From assembly GCA_002441465.1 (NCBI GenBank), contig DJWE01000026.1:772-20702 (forward strand): a stretch of 19,931 bases of DNA. The letters are read 5' to 3'. Shown here one piece after another: positions 13,632 to 19,931 of the stretch. The notes under the pieces are model-generated. The model saw only the letters and a list, made by a program, of their open reading frames with translations, was not told the DNA's origin and did not search any database. The position numbers and the translations under genes are program-made. This DNA is from Propionibacteriaceae bacterium UBA6238. GTDB lineage: Bacteria > Actinomycetota > Actinomycetes > Propionibacteriales > Propionibacteriaceae. How positions within the stretch are numbered: position 1 is the first letter of the stretch; every line of letters starts with the position of its first letter.

Positions 13632-14888
13632 GTGAATAGGGGTGTGACCTCTTCCACGCTGCCCGATGCGGGCGGCCACTACGACCTTTTCGGTGGCCGC
13701 TATGTCCCCGAGGCCCTTGTCGCTGCACTCAATCAGCTCGAGGCCGAGTTCGACACCGCGATGGGGGATCCGTCCTTCTGGCGCGAACTCGACGACTTGC
13801 GCCGCAACTATTCCGGACGCCCGACGCCGCTCACCGACGTGCCTCGGTTCAGCCGGCACTGCGGCAACGCGAGGATCCTGCTCAAGCGTGAGGACCTCAA
13901 CCACACCGGCTCGCACAAGATCAACAACGTGCTCGGCCAGGCGCTGCTCACCCGCCGGATGGGCAAGACCCGGGTGATCGCGGAGACCGGCGCGGGCCAG
14001 CACGGTGTCGCCACGGCGACCGCCGCCGCCCTGCTGGGGATGGAGTGCCGGGTCTACATGGGTCGCGTCGACACCGACCGGCAGGCGCTCAACGTCGCCC
14101 GGATGCAGCTGCTGGGGGCGGAGGTGATCGCGGTGGAGTCCGGAAGCCAGACGCTGAAGGACGCCATGAACGAGGCCATGCGCGACTGGGTGGCCAGCGT
14201 CGACGACACCCATTACCTGATCGGCACGGTGGCCGGCCCGCACCCCTTCCCGAAGATGGTGAAGGAGTTCCAGCGGGTGATCAGCACCGAGATCCGTGAG
14301 CAGATGCTCGGACGCTTCGGACGGCTGCCCGACGGCGTCGCCGCGTGCGTGGGCGGCGGGTCGAACGCGATGGGCACCTTTGCGGACTTCATCGACGTCC
14401 CCGAAGTCGCCCTGTACGGCTTCGAAGCCGGCGGCGAGGGTGTGGAGACCGGGCACCATGCCGCGGCGATCCAGGGAGGTTCGGTGGGCGTGCTGCACGG
14501 CATGCGCACCTACATCCTCCAGGACGCCGACGGGCAGACCATGGAGTCGCACTCCATCTCGGCCGGGCTCGACTACCCCGGTGTCGGGCCGGAGCACTCC
14601 TGGCTCGCGGCGACCGGACGCGCCACCTACGAGGCGGTCACCGACACCGAGGCGATGCAGGCCCTGGAACTCCTCACCCGTACCGAGGGAATCCTGCCGG
14701 CGATCGAATCCGCGCACGCGCTCGCGGGCGTGATCCGCCTGGGCCAACGGCTGGCCGTGGAGCAACCGGAGGCGGAGCCGACCATCGTGGTCTGCCTGTC
14801 CGGTCGTGGCGACAAGGATGTGGACACCGCGATCCGCTACTTCGGACTCACCGGCAAGCCCGACGCGGCGACCGGAGGTGTGGCATGA
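13632..14888 (+). CDS. trpB: Tryptophan synthase beta chain
   Basis: A PLP enzyme of 418 residues that joins indole and L-serine to give tryptophan. The N-terminal GGHYDLFGGRYVPEAL (14-29) is the classical TrpB1 type. PLP lysine K96 lies in NHTGSHKINNVLGQ, the catalytic glutamate E118 in AETGAGQHGVA (117-127) and the phosphate-binding glycine loop is GGGSNAMG (241-248). The C-terminal CLSGRGDKD block is present. The COMM-region motif needed for alpha-subunit contact appears intact, fitting a normal alpha2-beta2 enzyme with the adjacent TrpA. The start is GTG 13632 or GTG 13644; a TAGGGG stretch at 13637-13642 is too close to the second, so the first is chosen. The stop overlaps trpA (ATGA 14885-14888). 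Confidence 0.97.
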   Translation: MNRGVTSSTLPDAGGHYDLFGGRYVPEALVAALNQLEAEFDTAMGDPSFWRELDDLRRNYSGRPTPLTDVPRFSRHCGNARILLKREDLNHTGSHKINNVLGQALLTRRMGKTRVIAETGAGQHGVATATAAALLGMECRVYMGRVDTDRQALNVARMQLLGAEVIAVESGSQTLKDAMNEAMRDWVASVDDTHYLIGTVAGPHPFPKMVKEFQRVISTEIREQMLGRFGRLPDGVAACVGGGSNAMGTFADFIDVPEVALYGFEAGGEGVETGHHAAAIQGGSVGVLHGMRTYILQDADGQTMESHSISAGLDYPGVGPEHSWLAATGRATYEAVTDTEAMQALELLTRTEGILPAIESAHALAGVIRLGQRLAVEQPEAEPTIVVCLSGRGDKDVDTAIRYFGLTGKPDAATGGVA

Positions 14889-15739
14889 GCGTCCGCAGTG
14901 ACGACCTTCGCAGTTCGGTGTCGGCGTTCGAGCGCGCCAAGGCGGAGGGTCGCGGCGCGTTGGTCGGCTACCTGCCGGTCGGCTATCCGTCGGTGCCCGG
15001 CTCGCTGGTCGCGCTGAAGGCACTGTGCGGAGACGGCGGAGACGGGCCGGGTGTGGACCTGGTCGAGATCGGCCTGCCGTACTCGGATCCGATGATGGAC
15101 GGGCCGGTGATCCAGCGGGCCGGAACCCGTGCGCTGCAGCGCGGCGTGCGCACCAGAGACGTCTTCGATGCGGTGGAGGCCGTCCGATCCACCGGAACCC
15201 CGGCCGTGGTGATGACCTACTGGAACCTGGTCGACCGCTATGGCGTGGAGGCCTTCGCCCGTGACCTCGCAGCCGCGGGTGGATCCGGGCTGATCACGCC
15301 CGACCTGATCCCGGACGAAGCGGACGAGTGGCTCGCCGCGTCCGAGGCACACGGGCTGGATCGGATCTTCCTGGTCTCGCCGTCCTCGACCGATGACCGC
15401 ATCGTCGCCACCACCGAGGCCTGTCGCGGCTGGGGGTACGCGACGTCGGTGATGGGCGTCACCGGCACCCGGTCGGCGAGCCCGACCGCCGCCCCGGAGC
15501 TGGTCGCGCGGATCCGCAGGCTCTCCCCGGCCACGCCGGTGGGGGTGGGCCTGGGCGTGTCCAACGGCGACCAGGCCGCTGACGTGACGGCCTACGCCGA
15601 CGCGGTCATCGTGGGTTCGGCCTTCATCAAGCCGCTGCTGGCCGCGGAGGACGCGGGTCACCCCGAGGACCTGTCCGGGATGCGCGCGGTGCTGGCCGAT
15701 CTCGCCGGTGGGGTACGCCGCGTTCGACAACAGGGTTGA
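14885..15739 (+). CDS. trpA: Tryptophan synthase alpha chain
   Basis: A 284-residue TIM barrel that cleaves indole-3-glycerol phosphate and channels indole to TrpB. The catalytic pair is present as E61 in DLVEIGLPYSDP (58-69) and D72 in MMDGPVIQRAG (70-80). Other hallmarks are GYLPVGYP (28-35), MTYWNLVDRYG, GLITPDLIPDEA, FLVSPSSTDDR and the phosphate-binding VGLGVSNG and VIVGSAFIK blocks. The loop before the catalytic glutamate is a little longer than in E. coli (CGDGGDGPG). ATG 14885 overlaps trpB by four bases, the usual coupling that helps equal production of the two chains. lgt follows 21 bases later. Confidence 0.97.
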   Translation: MSVRSDDLRSSVSAFERAKAEGRGALVGYLPVGYPSVPGSLVALKALCGDGGDGPGVDLVEIGLPYSDPMMDGPVIQRAGTRALQRGVRTRDVFDAVEAVRSTGTPAVVMTYWNLVDRYGVEAFARDLAAAGGSGLITPDLIPDEADEWLAASEAHGLDRIFLVSPSSTDDRIVATTEACRGWGYATSVMGVTGTRSASPTAAPELVARIRRLSPATPVGVGLGVSNGDQAADVTAYADAVIVGSAFIKPLLAAEDAGHPEDLSGMRAVLADLAGGVRRVRQQG

Positions 15740-15760
15740 TCGCCCGGTAAGGATGAGCCT

Positions 15761-16723
15761 GTGAGCCTGTTCATCCCGAGCCCACCGATCAGCTACTTCC
15801 AGATCGGTCCGCTGACCGTACACATTTATGCGCTGTGCCTGATCACGGGGATCATCGTCGCCTGGATCCTCGGCGTTCGGCGCTGGCGCGCGAGGGGCGG
15901 GCGTACCGAGAGCTTCGAGACGGTGCTGTTGTGGGCGATCCCGATCGGCATCGTCGGAGCCCGCTTCTACCATGTGATGACCCACCTGGGGGACTACTTC
16001 GGGCCGGGCATCAACCCGTGGACCGCCTTCGCGATCTGGCAGGGCGGGATCGCGATCTACGGCGCGGTCGGCTTCGGTGCGCTGGCGGCCTGGCTGGCGG
16101 CACGCAAGCAGAAGATCGCCTTCGCTGCGCTGGCCGATGCGCTCGCCCCCGGCATCGCGATCGGCCAGGCGATCGGACGGTTCGGCAACTGGTTCAACCA
16201 GGAGCTCTACGGCTGGCCGACCACGCTTCCGTGGGGACTGCAGATCGACCCGGCCCACCGCGTCCCCGGGTACGAGCAGTACGCGACGTTTCACCCGACT
16301 TTTGCCTACGAAGCCATTTGGGACCTGGCCACCGCGGCGGTGTTGCTGTGGGCGGATCGACGCTTCCGGCTCGGACGGGGCAAGGTTTTCGCGCTGTACA
16401 TCGCGTTGTACGGCTTTGGGCGCACGTTCACCGAGAGCATTCGGCTGGACTACTCCTACGACGTCTTCGGGCCGCTGCGGTTCAACGCGGCCGTGGCGAT
16501 GCTGATCTGCCTGGTCGGCGTGGTGCTTCTGCTGTGGCTGCTCCGGTACCGTCCCGGCCGCGAGGAGGTCGTGGAATTCGGGACGCCCGCCATGGACTCG
16601 GCCACAGCGGTTGCTGACGCGGCCACCGAGCCCGCGAACGAGGACGCGAGCGGCGCGACCGACGATCCCGAGGCGCCCGATGAGGAATCTGCGACCAGTT
16701 CGGACCCGCCGGGCAAGGACTGA
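15761..16723 (+). CDS. lgt: Prolipoprotein diacylglyceryl transferase
   Basis: A 320-residue polytopic membrane enzyme, about seven helices, that transfers diacylglycerol from phosphatidylglycerol to the lipobox cysteine of prolipoproteins. The Lgt signature GRFGNWFNQELYG (139-151) is complete, including R140 and N143, matching essential Arg143 and Asn146 of E. coli. The IWQGGIAIYG segment (92-101) has tyrosine where E. coli has His103; other actinobacteria often carry tryptophan here. The last roughly 55 residues (after RPGREEVVEFG) are an acidic, Ala/Glu/Asp-rich tail that is probably disordered and cytoplasmic; such tails are common in actinobacterial Lgt. GTG 15761 has AAGGA about eight bases upstream. 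It sits downstream of trpA, as in many actinobacteria, with no functional link to tryptophan known. Confidence 0.96.
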   Translation: MSLFIPSPPISYFQIGPLTVHIYALCLITGIIVAWILGVRRWRARGGRTESFETVLLWAIPIGIVGARFYHVMTHLGDYFGPGINPWTAFAIWQGGIAIYGAVGFGALAAWLAARKQKIAFAALADALAPGIAIGQAIGRFGNWFNQELYGWPTTLPWGLQIDPAHRVPGYEQYATFHPTFAYEAIWDLATAAVLLWADRRFRLGRGKVFALYIALYGFGRTFTESIRLDYSYDVFGPLRFNAAVAMLICLVGVVLLLWLLRYRPGREEVVEFGTPAMDSATAVADAATEPANEDASGATDDPEAPDEESATSSDPPGKD

Positions 16724-16847
16724 TCCGGGGACATCGACGTCGCCGCGTCGGGCGCTCACGGGTCGTCCACGCTCCGGTCCGGGCACGCTCAGGCGGCCGT
16801 GCGTCCATGATTCAGTCGGCACGACGGGCGCGAAAGGCCGAGTCAGG

Positions 16848-16853
16848 TAGGCT
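16848..16853 (+). promoter_or_regulatory. Possible -10 element upstream of gltB
   Basis: TAGGCT fits the actinobacterial TAnnnT -10 pattern and lies 82 bases before the gltB ATG, in the 212-base gap after lgt. Transcription would start near 16860, just before a hairpin at 16866-16900. No convincing -35 is visible, so this is tentative. Confidence 0.3.
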
Positions 16854-16865
16854 CGCCCCCCAAGC

Positions 16866-16900
16866 GTGCACCGTCGGCGTGTCGGCCGAATCGGCTGCAC
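16866..16900 (+). other. Hairpin in the predicted gltB leader
   Basis: GTGCA (16866-16870) and CCG (16871-16873) pair with CGG (16892-16894) and TGCAC (16896-16900) with one bulged C at 16895, giving eight pairs around an 18-base loop. GCCGA and TCGGC (16885-16895) could form an alternative small stem. It would sit at the very 5' end of the gltB message. The structure is seen; a regulatory role is only a guess, and such stems can arise by chance in GC-rich DNA. Confidence 0.3.
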
Positions 16901-16935
16901 CGGCCCCGCGCGCTCGCGCAGATGGGAGTGTTCAC

Positions 16936-19931
16936 ATGGCGTTGATGACGATGTCCGGCAGGCCCGGGGAGGGTCTCTACGATCCCGCGTACGAGCACGA
17001 CGCCTGTGGCGTCGCCTTCGTCGCCCAGCTCAGCGGGGAAGCCAGTCACGACATCGTCGCCAAGGGCCTGACTGCCTTGGAGAACCTCGACCACCGCGGT
17101 GCCACCGGCGCCGATCCGGCCGCCGGTGACGGTGCCGGAATGCTGTTGCAGGTCCCGGACCGGTTCCTGCGTGAGGTCGTCGACTTCGACCTGCCCGAGC
17201 CGGGTCACTACGCGATGGGCATGGCATTCCTGCCCACCGAGCCGGTCGCGCGGGCGTCCGCCAAGCGGACCATCGAGTTCCTGGCCACCGAGGAGAAGCT
17301 GGTCGTCCACGGCTGGCGACCCGTCCCGACCGATGACTCCACGCTGAGCCCGATCTCGGCGCGGAACATGCCGCACTTCGAGCAGTTCTTCGTCTCCACG
17401 AGCACCCTCGATGCGGGCATCGCCCTGGATCGGGCGGTGTACCCGCTGCGTCAGCGGGCCCGGAACGAGGCGGGCGTCTACTTCGCGTCGCTGTCCGGGC
17501 GGACCACGGTCTACAAGGGCATGCTCACCACCCAGCAGTTGCCGGAGGTGTTCCCCGATCTCCTCGACGAGCGGGTGGAAAGCGCGCTCACGCTGGTGCA
17601 TTCCCGGTTCTCCACCAACACGTTCCCGGCCTGGGAGCTGGCCCATCCCTATCGCCTGATGGCGCACAACGGCGAGATCAACACGGTCAAGGGCAACCGG
17701 AACTGGATGCGCGCCCGTGAGGCGCTGCTGGCCACCGAGAAGATCGACGGCGACCTGAGCCGGATCTTCCCGATCTGCACTCCGGGAGGATCGGATTCGG
17801 CGTCCTTCGACGAGGTGCTCGAGCTGCTGCACCTGGGTGGCCGCTCGTTGCCGCACGCGGTGTTGATGATGATCCCCGAGGCCTGGGAGAACCACACCGA
17901 GATGGACGACGCGCGTCGGGCGTTCTATTCGTTCCACGCCTCCGTGATGGAGCCGTGGGACGGTCCGGCTTCGGTCACCTTCACCGACGGCAGCCTGATC
18001 GGCGCGGTGCTGGATCGCAACGGGCTGAGGCCGGGTCGCTACTGGGTCACCGACGACGGCCTGGTGGTGTTCGCCTCCGAGGCGGGCGTGCTCGACATCG
18101 AACCGGCCAAGGTGATCGAGAAGGGCCGGATGAAGCCAGGCCGGATGCTGCTGGTCGACCTCGACCAGCATCGGCTGATCAACGACGACGAGATCAAGGC
18201 CGGCCTGGCCGCTGAGCACCCCTACGGGGAGTGGCTGGAGCAGGGAAGGGTGGATCTCGACGACCTGCCCGAGCAGCAGCACGTGGTGCACAGCCACGCG
18301 TCCGTGACGCGCCGCCAGCAGGTGTTCGGGTACTCCCACGAAGAGCAACGGATGATCATCGCGCCGATGGCGAACACCGGTGTGGAGCCGATCGGTTCGA
18401 TGGGGTCCGACACTCCGGTCGCCGTGCTCAGCGATCGGCCCCGGCTGTTGTTCGACTACTTCGCTCAGTTGTTCGCTCAGGTGACCAACCCGCCGCTGGA
18501 TGCCATCCGCGAGGAGCTGGTCACGTCGCTGTCGGCCACCTTCGGGCCGGAGGGCAACCTGCTGGAGCCCACGCCGGATTCCTGCAAGCAGATCGTGATC
18601 GGATACCCGATCCTGGACTCCGATCAGCTGGCGAAGCTGGTCCGGATCAACCGGGACGGCTCGATGCCCGAGTACGACACCCACGTGGTGCGCGGCCTCT
18701 ATCCGGTCGAGGGTGGCGGAGCCGCCCTGAGGGCGAAGCTGGACGAGCTCTGCCAGGCGGTCAGCGAGGCGATCGCCGGCGGCTGCCGGACGATCATCCT
18801 TTCCGATCGGCACTCCAACGCCGAGCTCGCGCCGATCCCGTCCCTGCTGCTCACCGCGGCGATCCACCACCATCTGGTCCGGGAGAAGACCCGCACCCAG
18901 GTGGGCTTGATCGTGGAGGCCGGCGACGTCCGCGAGGTGCACCACGTCGCGCTGCTGATCGGCTACGGAGCGGCCGCGGTCAACCCGTACCTGGCCTTCG
19001 AGTCCGCCGAGGACCTTGCGCGCAGGGAGTGGCTGGTCCACGTCGACCCGGACAAGGCCGTCTCCAACGTGCGCAAGGCGCTCGGCAAGGGCGTGCTCAA
19101 GGTGATGTCCAAGATGGGCGTCTCCACGATCGCGTCCTACACGGGTGCTCAGATCTTCGAGGCGCTCGGGCTGTCCAGCGAGCTGGTCGAGAAGTACTTC
19201 ACCGGCACGACCAGCCGGATCGAGGGCATCGGGCTGGACGAGATCGCCGACGAGGTGGCGCGACGCCACGAGCGGGCCTATCCGCCCGACGGCATCCCGC
19301 TCCCGCACCGGACCCTGTCCGGCGGCGGGGAGTACAAGTGGCGCCGGGAGGGCCCGCCGCACCTGTTCGACCCGGAGACGGTGTTCCGGCTGCAGCACGC
19401 CACCCGGCAGAAGCGCTACGACGTGTTCAAGTCCTACACCTCGCGGGTGGACGACCAGTCCCGGCGACTGATGACCCTGCGCGGTCTGCTGGAGTTCTCC
19501 TCCGACCGCGCACCGGTCCCGATCGAGGAGGTCGAGTCGGTCAGCGAGATCGTGAAGCGGTTCTCCACCGGCGCGATGAGCTACGGCTCGATCAGCAAGG
19601 AGGCGCACGAGACGCTTGCGATCGCGATGAACCGGCTGGGCGGAAAGTCGAACACCGGTGAGGGCGGCGAGGATGAGGATCGTCTCTACGATCCCGAGCG
19701 CCGCAGCGCGATCAAGCAGGTCGCGTCCGGACGGTTCGGCGTCACCAGCGACTACCTGACCAACGCCACCGACATCCAGATCAAGATGGCCCAGGGGGCC
19801 AAGCCGGGCGAAGGCGGTCAGCTGCCGGGGCAGAAGGTCTACCCGTGGGTGGCCAAGACCCGGCACTCGACGCCGGGCGTGGGGCTCATCTCGCCTCCGC
19901 CCCATCACGACATCTACTCGATCGAGGACCT
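16936..19931 (+). CDS. gltB: Glutamate synthase large subunit, 3' truncated by window edge
   Basis: 998 residues are visible of a family that usually has about 1500. GltB with GltD makes two glutamates from glutamine and 2-oxoglutarate using NADPH. The N-terminal class II amidotransferase domain (about 24-430) begins at C24 in HDACGVAF, the nucleophile exposed after removal of a short propeptide. It also shows LDHRGATGADPAAGDGAG (55-72) and HNGEINTVKGNRNWM, which shape the glutamine site. The central domain follows. The FMN-binding synthase domain starts near residue 860 with RFSTGAMSYGSIS, then NTGEGGEDEDR and KPGEGGQLPG, and runs off the window before the 3Fe-4S cysteines and the C-terminal beta-helix. 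ATG 16936 is chosen because GGGAG (16924-16928) lies seven bases upstream. gltD would be expected next but is outside. Confidence 0.96.
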   Translation, partial: MALMTMSGRPGEGLYDPAYEHDACGVAFVAQLSGEASHDIVAKGLTALENLDHRGATGADPAAGDGAGMLLQVPDRFLREVVDFDLPEPGHYAMGMAFLPTEPVARASAKRTIEFLATEEKLVVHGWRPVPTDDSTLSPISARNMPHFEQFFVSTSTLDAGIALDRAVYPLRQRARNEAGVYFASLSGRTTVYKGMLTTQQLPEVFPDLLDERVESALTLVHSRFSTNTFPAWELAHPYRLMAHNGEINTVKGNRNWMRAREALLATEKIDGDLSRIFPICTPGGSDSASFDEVLELLHLGGRSLPHAVLMMIPEAWENHTEMDDARRAFYSFHASVMEPWDGPASVTFTDGSLIGAVLDRNGLRPGRYWVTDDGLVVFASEAGVLDIEPAKVIEKGRMKPGRMLLVDLDQHRLINDDEIKAGLAAEHPYGEWLEQGRVDLDDLPEQQHVVHSHASVTRRQQVFGYSHEEQRMIIAPMANTGVEPIGSMGSDTPVAVLSDRPRLLFDYFAQLFAQVTNPPLDAIREELVTSLSATFGPEGNLLEPTPDSCKQIVIGYPILDSDQLAKLVRINRDGSMPEYDTHVVRGLYPVEGGGAALRAKLDELCQAVSEAIAGGCRTIILSDRHSNAELAPIPSLLLTAAIHHHLVREKTRTQVGLIVEAGDVREVHHVALLIGYGAAAVNPYLAFESAEDLARREWLVHVDPDKAVSNVRKALGKGVLKVMSKMGVSTIASYTGAQIFEALGLSSELVEKYFTGTTSRIEGIGLDEIADEVARRHERAYPPDGIPLPHRTLSGGGEYKWRREGPPHLFDPETVFRLQHATRQKRYDVFKSYTSRVDDQSRRLMTLRGLLEFSSDRAPVPIEEVESVSEIVKRFSTGAMSYGSISKEAHETLAIAMNRLGGKSNTGEGGEDEDRLYDPERRSAIKQVASGRFGVTSDYLTNATDIQIKMAQGAKPGEGGQLPGQKVYPWVAKTRHSTPGVGLISPPPHHDIYSIED

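Noticed and set aside
16843..19908. A 1021-codon open frame antisense to gltB, and similar long frames antisense to gatB, the helicase and the trp genes.
   Set aside because: These are mirror frames of real genes in high-GC DNA. Their translations are Arg/Gly/His/Gln-rich and have no domain, while the sense frames have full family motifs.
1..19931. CRISPR arrays, insertion sequences, prophage, toxin-antitoxin or defence systems.
   Set aside because: No direct repeat arrays, transposase, integrase, nuclease-helicase pairs or small toxin-like gene pairs are seen. The single helicase lacks any defence partner.

Overview
This window is high-GC, gene-dense DNA that looks like an actinomycete chromosome (Actinomycetota). 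The reasons are the strong G/C preference at third codon positions, GTG and TTG starts, several actinobacterial signature genes (the MDMPI/DinB-like TIGR03085-type protein, the HGxxPAAW membrane protein) and the order hisI-trpE-small membrane gene-trpC-trpB-trpA-lgt-gltB. Propionibacteriales is a reasonable guess, but it is inferred from memory of gene order. Nearly everything here is core metabolism. I see no phage, insertion sequence, CRISPR array, tRNA or rRNA.

Layout. (1) Positions 1-4091, plus strand: the 3' end of gatA, then gatB (tRNA-dependent amidotransferase), a small VanZ-like membrane protein and an SF2 helicase, packed head to tail and ending in a strong hairpin at 4107-4145. (2) 4159-6881, minus strand: a four-helix membrane protein, serA and serC. 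(3) 6882-7374: a 493-bp gap without a convincing gene but unusually rich in inverted repeats. It holds a 19-bp-arm palindrome just upstream of serC and, directly beside it, a 21-bp long-range helix enclosing about 100 nt. (4) 7375-9833, plus strand: a NarL/FixJ-type response regulator and an unusual membrane sensor kinase. (5) 9838-10485, minus strand: a TIGR03085-type protein, convergent with the kinase gene. (6) 10587-16723, plus strand: hisI, trpE, HGxxPAAW protein, trpC, trpB, trpA, lgt. (7) 16936 to the end: gltB, cut by the window edge.

How the genes work together. TrpE, TrpC, TrpB and TrpA cover the first and last steps of tryptophan synthesis; trpG and trpD are not in the window. SerA and SerC lead towards the L-serine that TrpB consumes. 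GltB and the GatCAB enzyme use glutamine as amide donor, as TrpE does with its TrpG partner. HisI, the histidine enzyme, is translationally coupled to trpE. The least explained items are the structured gap at 6936-7159, the sensor kinase with an LHG instead of LHD histidine box, and the SerA with alanine where the classical catalytic glutamate is expected.
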